DNA of 64,000 nt, from NCBI GenBank assembly GCA_014529385.2, contig CM043946.1, positions 18,354,077 through 18,418,076 of the forward strand, in the 5' to 3' direction. Shown piece by piece: positions 27,661 through 40,923 of this stretch. The DNA is from Adiantum capillus-veneris. Lineage: Eukaryota; Streptophyta; Polypodiopsida; Polypodiales; Pteridaceae. The notes beneath the pieces were generated by a model. The model saw nothing but the letters and a program-made list of their open reading frames with translations. It was not told where the DNA came from and did not search any database. Position numbers and translations under genes: made by a program. Every line of letters begins with the position of its first letter. Position 1 is the first letter of the stretch.

Positions 27661-29095
27661 ACAATCTCAAGGGTCATAGGGTTCCCTATGTGCCTATTGA
27701 ACATCCTATGGCCATAGGGCCATATGATCTCCAAAACATATATATGGCACTATGGCCATAGGATCACATGGTGCTCTATGTCCGATCCAGAGACCTTGTG
27801 GTCCAAGGGCCTTAGGGTGGCAATGCACAATCTCAAGGGACATAGGGTTCCCTATGTTCCTTTTGGAGATAGGGTGGCACTAGGGCCATAGAATCTCCAA
27901 AAGGAACATAAAGAACCTAGAGCCATAGGATCAAAGGGTGACCTATTGGAGACCTTTTGGCCCAAGGGCCATAGTGTGGGAATGTACAATCTCAAGGGCC
28001 ATAGGGTTCCCTACGTTCCTTTTATAGATCCTATGGTCCTCGGGCCATACGATCTCCAAAAGGAACATAAGGAACCTCGCACCATAGGATCAAAGGGTTC
28101 CCTATGTCCCATCTAGAGACCTTTTGGCCCAAGGGCCATAGGGTGGCAATGTACAATCTCAAGGACCATAGGGTTCCCTATGTTCCTTTTGGAGATCCTA
28201 TGGTCCTCGGGCCAAAGGATCTTCAAAATAAACATATGGCCCTACGTCCATAGGATCACAGGGTTCCCTATGTTCCTTTTGGAGATCCTATGGTCCTCGG
28301 GCCATAGGATCTCCAAAATGAACATATGGCCCTACGGACATAGGATCACAGGGTGCCCTATGTCCCATCAAGAGACCTTGTGGCCCAAGGGCCATAGGAT
28401 GGCAATGTACAATCTCAAGGGCCATATGGTTCCATATGTTCCTTCTGATGATCCTATGGCCCTAGCGCCATAGGATCTCCAAAAGGAGCATAAGGAGCCT
28501 ATGGCCATAGCATCAAAAGGTGCCCTATGTTCCATCTTGAGACCTTGTGGGCCAAGGTCCATAGGGTGGCAATGTACAATCTCTAGGGCCATAGGGTTCC
28601 ATATGTTTTTTTTTTAATCCTACAGCCCTAGAGCCATAGGATCACAAGGTGCCCTACGTCCCATCTAGAGACCTTGTGGCCCAAGGGCCATAGGGTGACA
28701 ATCTACAATCTGAAGGGCCACAGGATTCCCTATGTTCCCTAGGGTCACAAGGTGCCTTACGTTCCAGCTGAAGACCCTATGGCCCAAGTGCCATAGGGTG
28801 GCAATGTACAATCACAAGGTCCATATGACTCCCTATGTTCCTTTCGGAGATCCTATGGCCCTTGATCCCTAGGTGCATGGGGCTGCCATGGTGCCCGTTA
28901 ATATGCACCATGGTGTACCCTATGTACCTAGGCCACCCTTGGGCTCTTGGATTCCCTATGTCCCATCTAGGACCTTGTGGCCCAAGGGCCATAGGGTGAC
29001 AATCTACAATCTCCAGGGCCATAGGATTCCCTATGTTCCCTAGGGTCACAAGGTGCCCTAAATTCCATCTGAAACAATGAGAGCACCTTGTGGCC
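27661..29095. repeat. Palindrome array 2 of element E, long-stem type
   Basis: Units of about 165 bp in which the palindrome is extended: GGAGATCCTATGG and its reverse complement flank a short loop. One example has 23-bp arms with a single mismatch at 28271-28293 and 28302-28324. Linkers include GTGGCAATGTACAATCTC and GACCTTGTGGCCCAAGG, unlike those of array 1. Confidence 0.9.
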
Positions 29096-32000
29096 TTCGG
29101 GCCATAGGATCTCAATATAGAGCATAGAGAGCTTATTACTACCATAGAGGGAACCCTATGGCCTTTAGGCGACAGGGTGTCAATATAGAGAAAACAGAGG
29201 TTCTTACTAGCATAGAGGGGAACCTATGGCCTTCAGCCCACAAGGTCTCCTCAATATAGAGCAAATAGTGTTTTTTACTGGCATAGAGAGAACCCTATGG
29301 ACCTGGGTCCATAGGTTGCCAAAAAACTCTCATGAATGGTTTCTTTAAAACATACAGGGCACCTTGTGCCCTTAGGGTCATAAGATGTGTAGAGCATAGA
29401 GAGGTTCTTACTAGAATACAGGGGACCCTATGGCCTGAAGGCCATCACATCTCAATATATGGCATAGATCGGTTATTACTAGCATAGAGAGACCAAATAG
29501 TGCTTTATACCTAGGGCCATAAGGTGTCAAAACAATGAGGGTTTTTTCGAAACAATGAGGGCACCTTGTGACCTTGGGGCCATAGGATGTCAATATAGAG
29601 CATAGAGCATAGAGCATAGAGATCTTCTTACTACCATAGAGGGAACCCTATGGCCTTCAAGCGATAGGGTGTCAATATAGAGAAAATAGAGGTTCTAGCA
29701 TAGAGCAGTAGTGTTTTTTACTGGCATAGAGAGCACCCTATGGCCCTGGGTCCATATGTTGCCAAAAAAAACCTCATGAAGGGTTTCTTTAAAACATATA
29801 GGTCACCTTGTGTCCTTAGGGTCATAAGATGTGTAGAGCATAGAGAGGTTCTTACTAGCATATAGGGGACCCTATGGCCTTCAGGCCATAGGGTCCCAAT
29901 ATAGAGCATAGATCGGTTCTTACTAGCATAGAGAGACCAAATAGTGCTTTATACCTGGGGCCATAATGTGCCAAAACAATGAGGGTTTTTACGAAACTAT
30001 GAGGGAACCTTGTGGCCTTGGGGCCATAGGATGTTAATATAGAGCATAGAGCATAGAGAGCTTCTTACTACCATAGAGGGAACCGTATGGCCTTCAAGCC
30101 ACAGGGTGTCAATATAGAGGAAACAGAGATTCTAGCATAGAGGGGACCCTATGGCCTTCAGCCCACAAGGTCTCCTCAATATAGAAAATAGTGTTTTTTA
30201 CTGGCATAGAGAGCACCCTATGGCCTTGGGTCCATAGGTTGCCAAAAAAACCCTCATGAAGGGTTTCTTTAAAACATACAGGGCACCTTGTGCCCTTAGG
30301 GTCATAAGATGTGTAGAGCATAGAGAGGTTCTTACTAGCATACAAGGGATCCTATGGCCTGAAGGCCATAGGGTCCCAATATAGAGCATAGATCGGTTCT
30401 TACTAGCATAGAGAGACCAAATAGTGCTTTATACCCGGGGCCATAATGTGCCAAAACAATGAGGGTTTTTATGAAACTATGAGGGCACCTTGTGGCCTTG
30501 GGGCCATAGGATGTCAATATAGAGCATAGAGCATAGAGCATAGAGCATAGAGCATAGATCATAGATCATAGAGAGCTTCTTACTATCATAGAGGGAACCC
30601 TATGGCCTTCAGGCCATAGGGTGTCAAAGTAGAGAAAACAAAGGTTCTTACTAGCATAGAGGGGACCCTATGGCCTTCAGCCCACAAGGTCTCCTCAATG
30701 GTATAGAGAGAATCTTATGGCCCTGGGTCCATAGGTTGCCAAAAAACCCTCATGAAGGGTTTCTTCAAAACATAGAGGGAAACTTTTGGCCTTGGGGTCA
30801 TAGGATGTGTAGAACATAGAGAGTTACTTACTAGCATAGGGGGGACCCTATGGCCTTCAGGCCATAGGGTACCAATATAGAGCATAGATCGGTTCTTACT
30901 AACATAGAGAGACCAAATAGTGCTTTATAGATGTGACCATAGGGTGACAAAACAATGAGGAATTTATTGAAACAATGAGGGCACCTTGTGGCCTTGGGGC
31001 CATAGGATGTCAATATAGAGCATAGAGCATAGAGAGCTTCTTACTAGCATACAGGGATCCTTGTGGCCTTCAGGCCATAGGGTGTCAACGTAGAGAAAAC
31101 AGAGGTTCTCACTAGCATAGAGGGGAACCTATGGCCTTCATCCCACAAAGTCTCTCAATATAGAGCAAATAGTGTTTTTACTAGCATAGAGAGCACCCTA
31201 TGGCCCTGGGTCCATAGGTAGCCAAAGAACCCTCATGAAGGGTTTCTTCAAAACATAGAGGGCACCTTGTGCCCTTGGGGTCATAGTATGTGTAGAGCAT
31301 AGAGAGGTTCCTACTAACATACAGGGGACCCTATGGCCTGAAATAGGGTGCCAATATAGAGAATAGATCGGTTCTTACTAGCACAGAGCAAAGCCTATGG
31401 CCTTCAGGCCAAAGGGTGCCAATATAGAACAAAGATCGGTTCTTACTAGCATAGAGAGACCAAATAGTGCTTTATACCTGGGGCCATAGGGTACCAAAAC
31501 AATGAGGGTTTCTCAATGGCATAGAGAGCACCCTATGGCCTTGGGTCCATAGGTTGCCAAAAAACCCTTTTGAAGGGTTTCTTCAAAAAATAGAGGGCAA
31601 CTTGTGGCCTTGGGGTCATCGGATGTGTAGATCATAGAGAGGTTCTTACTAGCATAGAGGGGACCCTATGGCCTTCAGGCCATAGGGTGCCAATATAGAG
31701 CATAGATCGGTTCTTACTAGCAAAGATCAGACCCTATGGCCTTCAGACCAAAGGGTGCCAATATAGAGCATGGAGAGGCTCTTACTAGAATATAAGGGAC
31801 CATATGGCTTTCAAGTCACATGGTGCCAATATAGAGCAAATAGTGTTTTTACTAGCATATAGAACATCCTATGGACCTAGGGGGATTGTCAAAAATCCAT
31901 CATAGAAGGGTTGCTATGGCCTTTAGCCCACAAGGTCTTGTCAATATAGAGAAAATAGTATTTTTCATTGGCATATAGAGCACCCTTGGGGCTCTTGAGG

Positions 32001-32780
32001 CCAACCCTATGGCCTTCAGGCCTTAGGGAGCTAATATAGAGCAAATGGTGCTTTATATCGGCATAGAGAGCTATGGCCCTAGGGCCATAACAAAACAATG
32101 AGGGTTTTTTGGAAACAATGAGGGCATCTTGTGGTCTTGGGGCCATAGTAAGTCAATATAGATCATAGAGCATAGACAATAGAGCATAGATCATAGAGCA
32201 CAAAGAGATTCTTAGTAGCATAGAGGGAACCCTATGACCTTCACGCCACAGGGTGCCATTATAGAGTAAACAGAGGTTCTTACTAGCATAGAGGGGACCC
32301 TATGGACTTCATCCCACAAGGTCTCCTCAATATAGAGAAAATAGCGGTTTTTACTTGCATGGAGAGCACCATATGGCCCTGGGGTCATAGGTTACCAGAA
32401 AACTCTCATGAAGCGTTTCTTTAAAACATTGAGGCCACCTTGTGACCTTGGGGCCATAGGATGCCAATGTAGAGCATAGAGAGGTTCTTACTAGCATGCA
32501 GGGGACCCTATGGCCTTCAGGCCACATGATGCCATATGGTGTTGGTGTAGAGGCTCTAAAGGGGTATTTAGGCCATTCAAGGGATACTTCTTTGAGGGTC
32601 CTCTAATGTCATAAGAGAACATGTGATCACACTACCATAGAGTGGCCTAGGTACACTTGTAGAACCATTTTGTTGGCACCCTTTGGACCTAGGACCACAT
32701 GGTTTAACATAGAGGTCCTAGGTCCATGGTTTAACATAGAGGTCCTAGGTTTAACATGGCACCTTCTATGGCCCTAGGTC
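29096..32780. repeat. Palindrome array 3a of element E
   Basis: Units of about 70 bp: CCCTATGGCCTTCAGGCCATAGGG-like cores with linkers TGCCAATATAGAGCATAGA and GGTTCTTACTAGCATAGAG. Higher-order repeats of several hundred bases are visible (for example 29720-30100 and 30190-30560). Small expansions of AGCATAG occur near 30520. The array stops at the ParB/methyltransferase-like gene. Confidence 0.9.
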
Positions 32781-32837
32781 CATATGGATGTAATAATATC
32801 CATCTTGTCTAAATATATGTCATTCTTTTTACAGAAA

Positions 32838-35517
32838 ATGTCTCAGAAGAGAAAGTCAAAGTCAGTTGATGCAACAGGCTCAACACCAAGTTCTTGGTTT
32901 CTAGATTTTCACTTACCAAATGGTGGAAGTGATGAGAAAGTCCACTTGTTCTTTCAAGATAAAGAGCAATTGCCCTTCAAGGACTGTGGTATTGTCAAGG
33001 ATATAAAGAAAGATTGTTCAGATCTTGAAATGTCTCCATGCCTTGGAGTAAAACTACTCAATGGTGACTCCTACTTGTTGGAGCCTGTGGCCTTTGCTCA
33101 AAAATTGGTGAAGGTTGATTATGAAGGAGTGACAATGACAAAAGCAGGGTGGGTGGAGCTTCAAGACGACACTCCAAGTGAGAACTTTATAGACTTATAT
33201 ATTGAGGGCTTTAAGAAAGTCAATCAATATTTAGGTAAATTGAGCAGCACAAAGAAGAATAAGAAGCAAAAGAATGAAGACACAAGTACAACAAATCAAT
33301 CTAAGACGCTCAAGGAGAGTCAGACTCCCTCACTTGGAGAAAATAGTGGAAATGTGGCCGAAGAAAATCTTTCAGTTATACCCTTACAGACTCAAGAAGC
33401 AGGAGATTCTAGTGGTAGTGGTTGTGGACTCAACATACTTAGCTGTGTTGGACTCTATTATACAACCCAAAGAAAAAGATCTTGATAAAGAAGTTGCCAT
33501 AACTTCTAAGAGTGGGCTAGATGGATATGTCGGAATTTCACACTATTTTAAATTTGGTGTACAATTTACCCAATTGACCCCAATTGAGTAATGCAACCTT
33601 GCACTAGATGGCTATAAATGCAGACCATTGTCAGATGTGTATGTGAAATATCTCTTGAAGCAATTTGCAGGGCACTCTAGGCGAGTCTCCAGTGCAGCAG
33701 ACTTGATGCCGTATAACCCAATTACAAAAATGCCTTTACAAATAGCTGAAGTGCATGGAGACAAGCTATCAACATACCACAACTGGATTCTAGCTGGTCA
33801 GCATTCCATCATAGCGGCTATAGCTTTTTTGCGTAACAACAGCACTAAGTATGTTTTGAGAAAAGAGTTCTACAAGTTTAGAACTGCAAGGATAGTGGTA
33901 GACACTCCGAAAGAGGTTGCTGTTCGAATTTCCAAAATGGAGAACATGGAGAGAATAACAGCAATGAAACACCAACCTATGTGGAGGTCTTGAATCATGG
34001 ACGTAGTCAATGGCTTGCATATTCTAAACCAACAAAACCCAAGGTAGGTGTTCCTGTTGGTCATCCGAGTCGAGCACCTTGGGATGTAAGTTCCACTTCC
34101 CTATGCTTGTTTTTGTTACAAATATATCTTGAAATAAAGTTAATTTTCTTTTCTTTATTTTGAAGGCCTTTGTAAATGTGGCGAACATCGTATTCAACCA
34201 TAAATCATTTGCCAACAAAGAAGCACACATGGTCATGTACGATGATGAAATCTATGATCAGTGGATAAACATCTTGGAGAAGCATCAGACATCAACTACT
34301 CGTGGGAAACAACCAAGCATAACAACCTTTAGATGCCTAAATGTTTTAGAAGATAATGATGTCAAGCTACTACAACAGGAGCTGACAGATGAGAAGATCT
34401 GCTTAGTGAAGCAACCACATCAAGTTGGGATGCTCGACCTCACTGCACGTGCAACGAACTTAAAGCAGACCAGGGTTTTTGAGCCTCAAATGTTGATGGC
34501 ATTTAAAGAGATAGATCCATCAGCAATAGCAGCTACTTCATGGGATAAATGTAAGTCTCATTATAACATTACAGCAGATGAGATTTACAAATCTCTCTTC
34601 ACGAGTTGTATGCAATGGCTAAATCTCCTACTACAAAAAGGAAAGGAGAAAGAGCCAATTCCTGAGATCACTAGGGCATATGTGTAGTGGATCATTGCAC
34701 AAAGGAATGGCACTTCTAGTTTACAATTCATTTTACCATGGACAATCAAGTGTGTTGGAAAGAATCTGGAAGGCATTGAGTTTCTCTGTAGTGAGAATAG
34801 CTCTAAAATTCGTGTTGGTGTTTGCATCATAGATACAACACACAAAAGTCTTACATCTAGTGGTTGGAGTGCTGCCCAATTTGGTAAAGTAATTGATGGA
34901 GTATGTGGGGTAGCACATCAACCACATCAGATTTTTTAATTGCCGGCTTAGTCAAGTATCAGCATGCTGCTTCCCTAGAGAAGACAATTTTTGAAAAAGC
35001 TAAATGGTATGAAATTCACGTTCTACCTTTGAGCTCCTTAATGGGATCAGAGACCATCCAAACATGTGCTCTTCGCGAAGTAATTTTTGGGGTTTGGGTA
35101 TTTTTTAGTCAAGGAGAGCAGTACACCAACTAGTCTAGTGTTAAAGAGTCACTGTTGGAGCCAATGCATACTCTCTGCATCAATGATGATGAGTATGATG
35201 TTGTGACCATGGAAAAATCCTTTTTTGTACATCGTGCAATCAAATGCATCTGTCTCAAAGAAGATGATCAAGTAATAGACATCTTCTCATTAGGCTATGG
35301 GACTAAAGAGGCACTACAACAACAGAGAAAGGTGATATCAGTTGCATGTAGTAGTGATCAAATGACGCAATTGGAATCTCTTTGCCATTCCATAGTGGAA
35401 GAAGACCTTGATCTTAGAAGGTGGGAAGGTGTGGATAGCACAGAGAAAGTCAATGCCAAGGATTCAGAGGAAGAACAAATTGAGAACCATTGGATGCACG
35501 TGCTGAGGCCATTTTAG
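32838..35517 (+). pseudogene. ParB-like domain joined to amino-methyltransferase-like domain, broken
   Basis: The likely ATG is at 32838, just after TTTTTACAG, a splice-acceptor-like sequence. The N-terminal 150 residues are not recognised. The middle (33628-33960) looks like a ParB/sulfiredoxin-fold domain: PLQIAEVHGDKLSTYHNW, then GQHSIIAA in place of GxHRxxAA, then KMENMERI. An 80-bp GT-AG intron lies at 34086-34165. The C-terminal part has IIDTTHKSLTSSGW (34825-34870), which may be a decayed D-P-P-Y/H motif IV, followed by VIDIFSLGYGTKEALQ (near 35275), a motif-I-like glycine loop. Motif IV before motif I is the order of beta-class N4/N6 methyltransferases. Breaks are frameshifts near 33420, 33945 and 34930, and stops at 33589, 34685 and 35131. 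The domain calls come from motif reading only. Confidence 0.5.
34086..34165 (+). other. GT-AG intron in the ParB/methyltransferase-like gene
   Basis: GTAAGTTCC opens and TTTTGAAG closes an 80-bp AT-rich segment. Its removal keeps the reading frame open between W-D and A-F-V codons. It shows that the gene is eukaryotic, not a bacterial contaminant. Confidence 0.75.
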
Positions 35518-35869
35518 AAATTCTACAAGAAACAGATTAAGCTAGCCACCCATGATATTACATTACTGATATTTAGATTATTATTGTTGTCATTTTATTT
35601 TATTTGTCCCATCTCAAATCTGCCCATGATGTTAAAAACATTGATGTTTGGCTCGTTATTTTTCTCAATTTATTTTCTTTGAAAAAACGTGAACTTGTGA
35701 GTTTGAGTTTTTTCACAATAAATGAATTAGACTTAAGTGTATGATATTATATGCACATGTTGTGGTAAATAGAATTCGACATTTATATATGGTCATAAGA
35801 TATATATTATGTATAAGATACATATAAAATGTAATACTTTAAAGTTAATTGATCATATGAGGTTTGGGA
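35518..35869. other. AT-rich spacer after the ParB/methyltransferase-like gene
   Basis: An AT-rich 3' flank with no palindromes and no coding signal. It may be the 3' UTR of the preceding gene. Confidence 0.4.
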
Positions 35870-36500
35870 AGAATACCCTATGAGACTTGAGGATCATAGA
35901 GTTCTTTGTAGACATGACACCCTATGGCCCTAGGGCCATAGAATCCCCCAAAAGAAAATGGGATACCCTACAACCTTACGGACGTAGGGTGATTACACCG
36001 AGTCTCTAAAAGGGCACATAAGCATCTGGGTTACTCTATAGCCTTAGGCCCATAGGGTGTCAACATAGAATCCCCCGAAAGCATTTGGCTACCCTAAAAT
36101 CTTACGGATATAGGGTGATTACATAGATAGAGTCTTTAAAAGGGCACATACGCATTTGGGCTAGTCTACAACCTTAAGGCCATAGGGTGTCAACACAGCT
36201 ATCCTACAATCTTATGTATATAGGGTAATTACATAAAGTCTACAACCTTAAGGCCATAGGGTGTCAACACAACTATCCTACAATCTTATGTATATAGGGT
36301 GATTACATAAAGTCTCTAAACGGGCACATGAGTATTTGGGCTATTCTAGAAGGAAACATAAGTTATCCAAGAGCATTTGGGATACCCTAAGGCCTTAGGG
36401 CCATAGGGTGGTGACATAGAATCTCCACAGGGGCACTTAAACCACCCCATGGATGCAAATCACCTAGCTCTTTATGGACACACCTTATAAAACATCACAT
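35870..36500. repeat. Palindrome array 3b of element E
   Basis: Degenerate units with CCTATGGCCCTAGGGCCATAG at 35922 and variants. A duplicated sub-block contains CTACAATCTTATGTATATAGGG (about 36190-36310). Confidence 0.8.
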
Positions 36501-37739
36501 GACACCCTATGCCCTTTAGAACATAGGTTGGTTATTTTAGGTCACCTAAAGATTCTTTAAGTGTTTCAAAAACATTTTTCTTTGGCCTATATCTTGTGTC
36601 CATATACATTAGGGACATATATTTCTTATCTTGTGATTAAGGTTTAATATTCTATTGAGAATGAAATAACCTAGGAAAAACTAAAAAGTATTTAGTCCTC
36701 AAAATTCCAAAATGAGAGTTTGAACAATTGATGTATGATCATTTTTTGTTGGGTGTAAGTTCTTCTATTGTGAATTGATGGTGTAAGCGTTTGAAATAAT
36801 TATCTTTGTATTGCAACTAACTAGATTAAACATATATTCAACATTTGTTGTAAATGCCAATTATTTGCTTAGATAGTAAACATCGAGTATAAATAGTTAT
36901 TGAAGCATTTGTCCTTTGGATTATGTGAAGATCTAGTTCTTTAATTGTAACAAGATTTTATTCAAAGATATAAAGTGCGAGTATTTTGTTCCAAAGTATG
37001 ATTTTGTTTCTTTTCTAGATGATGCAGAGAATTGGAATTTATATCTTGAATTTTTTTCAATAGAGGGAAGCTAGGACTAGTAGAATTTTTTAGCTTGTCA
37101 TGTAGCAATCGGAACATTGTATCAAGGTTTATTGCAAAGAAATGATTGTACAATGTTTAACCATTGTTTAAGTTTGTAAATTGGAAGTAGAAGGAAATGC
37201 AAGTTCCAGAACATGTGCAATGCCATAAGCAGAATCCAACACAAATACTTTGGCCCCCCAGGATTTGAAAACCAAAGTGCATGGTGAGCCAGACCTTCAA
37301 TCCACCAACAGATCAATGCATTTGTGAATTAAAGTACTTGAAAATTTGATTTAAATGTTTGAATGTTATGATGATATTTGAAGGCAAAGACCCCTTCAAA
37401 TGTGTGGCAAAGCAACAAATGTATGATGTATGATAAAGATTCAATTTTGTATATTGGATTGCATATTTACCGCAGTATTAACTTACACATTTTAATAAGA
37501 TCATAAATACATTGAGATTTTATAAAAAAGTTAACACTTTGATTTTTTCATGACTATTTTATTATGAAAACTTTTAATGTGTATTCATCCTTGAAAATTA
37601 TGTCAAAAAGTATATCACCTATATAAATGGTATTTAAGAAAACAACTTGACTTTTTCTATTGAAACTACTAATATTAGAAATAATGCTATGTGCTCTAAT
37701 GACATCATAATCAAGATTCGTTTGTGAATGTACCGTGGA
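36501..37739. other. AT-rich spacer with one decayed coding duplicate
   Basis: Mostly AT-rich with no reading frame of note. Bases 37180-37315 match 42635-42755, part of the FCP1-like gene, including GTTCCAGAACATGTGCAA. This is therefore a decayed copy of that coding segment. Confidence 0.6.
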
Positions 37740-40610
37740 TGCCTTGGCCACCCTATGTCCCTTGGGCCATAGGATACGAACTTAGAGCATATAGTGTTTC
37801 TTACTAGCATTGAAGACACCCTTTGGCCCTTGGATCATACGCCAACTTAGAACATGGAGGATTTCCTTTTAGCATAGAAGCATAGAGGGCACCTTGTGTC
37901 CCTAGGGCCATAGGATGCTAGCATAAAGCATGTAGAATTTCTTGCTAACATGGAAGGTACCCTATGGCCCCAAGAGTGCCAGCAAAGATCATATAGGGTC
38001 TCTTAGTAGCATAGAGAGCACTCTATGACCCTAGTATCATAGGGCTCTAACATAGAGTCTATGAAGAGGCACATAAGTCACTCAATGTCCATAGGGTACA
38101 AATATAGAGTCTCTAAAGGGGCACCTAGGTCACTCAATGGTCTTGGAGCCATAAAGTATTCTATATGTATGTAGTGAGGAATTATCTTCAAGGACACCTT
38201 GTCCACCCTATGGCCTTAGGTCCCCCTATGGCCTTAGGGCCATATGGTCTCAACATAGACAATAGATGGTTTCTTATGATAGCACCCTATGGCCCTAGGG
38301 CCACAAGGTTCCAACATAGAGCATATGGTGTTTCTTAGTAGCATATAGGGCATCCTAGGGCCATAGGGTGTGAACACAAAGCACACAAGGTTTCTTCCTA
38401 GCATAGAAAACACCTTGTGGTACTAGCACCATAGGGTGCAGACATGAAACATTAGGGGTTTATATTATCCTTGAGGGCACCTTGTGGCCCTAGGGACATA
38501 GGGTGCCGACATAAATCATATTGAGGTTCTTAGTAGCATAGAATGACCCTATGGCCCTGGGGCCATAGGGTGCCTATATAGAGCATGGAGGGCTACCTTG
38601 TGACCCTGGGGTTATAGGGTGCTAGCATTAGGCATAGAGGGTTTGCTAGCATAGAGGACACCCTATGGACCTAGGACCATAGGATGCCATCATATCCCAT
38701 GTACAATTTCTCTTTTACCATAGAGGACATCTTATGGATCTAGGGTCATAAGATGCCTACATAGTTCATAAATGGATTCTTATAAGTATACATGTAAACA
38801 TAGTGCATAGAGGGAATTTTACTAGCATAAAGACCGCCCTATGGCATTGGGGTCATAGGGTGCCAACATAGAGCATAGAGGGCTTTTATTAGCACCTTGT
38901 TGCCCTTGGGAGGCCATAGTGCCATAAAGTGGTTTTTGTATATATAGTAGAGAATTCTCACACACATGATACCTTGATCACCATCTGGACCTTGGACCAT
39001 ATGTAGTAGCATAGAGGACACCCTATAGCCCTAGGGTTTCCTTCTATCCCTAGGGACATACACTGCCAACATATAGTATACATGGTTTCTTCATAGAGCA
39101 AACCTTTTAGACCTACGCAATAGAGTGGAAACCTAGACCATATAATCTATCCTACTAGCATAGAAGGCACCCTATGACCTTGAGGCCAAAGAGTACCAAT
39201 TTAGGGCATAAAGGGTCTCTTCCTAGGATGAAGGGCACCTTGTGGCCCTAGGGATCACCCTATGGCCCTGGGGCCATAGGGTGTCAACATAGTCAAATGG
39301 GGTGCAAACTTAGAGCATAGAGGTTTTCTTACTATTATGGAGGACACCCTGTGTCCTTGGTGCCATAGGGTGCAAACATATAGCATGGAGGGTTTCTTAC
39401 TAGCATAGAGAGCACCCTATGGCCTTGGGGCCATATGATTCCAACAAAGAGCATAAATAGTTTTTTGATAGCATAGAGGATAGCTTATTTCCCTGGGGCC
39501 ATATGATACAAAAATAAAAGAGTCTTAAGAAGGGCACCCAGGCCACTAAATCACCACGTGGCCATAAGGTGGTCTTTGTGGGGAATGCTCCTAAAGGGTT
39601 CCTTGGCCATCCTATGGTCTTTGGGCCATAGGTTATCAGCATAGAGTTTAGATGGTTTCTTACTAAGATAGAGCGCACCTTGTGGCCTACGGTCTTTACA
39701 TGCTAATATAGAGTGTCAATGGTTTCATACTAGGCGTAAGGGGCACCCTATGGCCCTAGGGCCATAGGGTGTCAATGTAGAGCACAGAGGTTTCCTTTCT
39801 AACATAGAGGGCACCCTGTGCCCTAGGAGCCATTTGATGCACCCTATGGCCCGAGGGCTGTAGATTGCCAATGTAGAGCGTAGAGGTTTTCTTTCTAGCA
39901 TAGAGGGAACCTTGTGGCGTAGGGGCTATTTGGTGCTCCCCTAGAGCATACAAGGTTTCTTAGTATCATTATAAAGGGTACCTTATGGCCCCCAAGTCTC
40001 CATAGGGTGCCAACATAGAGCGTAAAGGGTTTTTCTTACTACCATAGAGGACATCCTATGGCCTTGGGGCCATAGGGTTTCAATATTGAGCATAGACGAT
40101 TTCTTACTAGCATAGAGGGTACCTTGTGGCCCTAGGTCCATAGGGTGCAAACATAGAGAATAGAGGATTTCTTACTATCATAGACGGTATCTTATGGCCC
40201 TAGGTCCATAGGGTGCAAACATAGAGCATAGAGGATTTGTTACTAGCACAGAGGTCACCCTATGGCCCAAAGGCCATAGAGTGACAACATATAGCATAAA
40301 GGGTTTCTTACTAGCATAAGAGGCAGACCTTGTGTCCCTCGAGCCATAGGGTGCCAACATAAAGCACATATGGTTTCTTACTAGTGCTTATAGAGGGCAT
40401 CTTGTGGCCCTATGACAACCCATGGCCTTAGGGCCATAGGGTGACACATAAATAAAGTACCATATGGATTTGAAGCCATAGATCTATTTATATGTTGAGA
40501 ACTCCCAACAATCCTAACCCTATGGCCTTGAGGCCATAAAGAGACATATTTTGGATTATCTTAAAGTCATAGAGATATCTACAAAGAGAACCGTATGACC
40601 TGAAGGCCAT
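37740..40610. repeat. Palindrome array 3c of element E
   Basis: Units of about 70 bp with TGCCAACATAGAGCATAGAG and TTTCTTACTAGCATAGAGG linkers around the palindrome. The copy at 39744-39771 is a perfect 28-bp palindrome (arm CACCCTATGGCCCT). The linkers are the same type as in 3a, although 3a lies 5 kb away across a gene. Confidence 0.92.
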
Positions 40611-40919
40611 AAGAAACTTGGTCGAGGAAATCATCCAATGCAAGAAGATCATCACAATAGAAAATGAGACTTGTGCTCTAGAGCTTAAAAGCATAAATGT
40701 TTCTCCAAGTATACTTCTAGGTGCCACCATCATGGACAAAGAACTAATGTAGCTAGATAAAGATTAGGAATCTCTAGACAATAAGGAGCATAAAAATAAA
40801 TTCATTGTAGATGTGTTGTCAGTTAGTAAATTTGCTATTTACGATTAGTTTTTTCTAAGAGTGTGACAAAAAAGAGTTATCAAAATGTAGATACTTTGGA
40901 ATCTAAAATTGGGTGTTCT
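40611..40919 (+). pseudogene. Coding-like remnant interrupted by element F
   Basis: The frame reads NLVEEIIQCKKIITIENETC and similar, with stops from 40750 on. It is probably an upstream piece of the FCP1-like gene that continues at 42308. The family is not recognised. Confidence 0.35.
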
Positions 40920-40923
40920 TTAA

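Noticed and set aside
28180-32146. Many short reading frames with repeated Met-Leu-Tyr-type peptides
   Set aside because: They are produced by the palindrome repeat units and shift with unit length; no domain content.
33628-35517. Bacterial or phage contamination carrying ParB and a methylase
   Set aside because: An 80-bp GT-AG intron, plant-like flanks and continuity with the palindrome arrays argue against it.
25070-40610. CRISPR-like array of short repeats
   Set aside because: The units are degenerate palindromes with related linkers, not identical repeats with unique spacers, and the context is eukaryotic mobile DNA.
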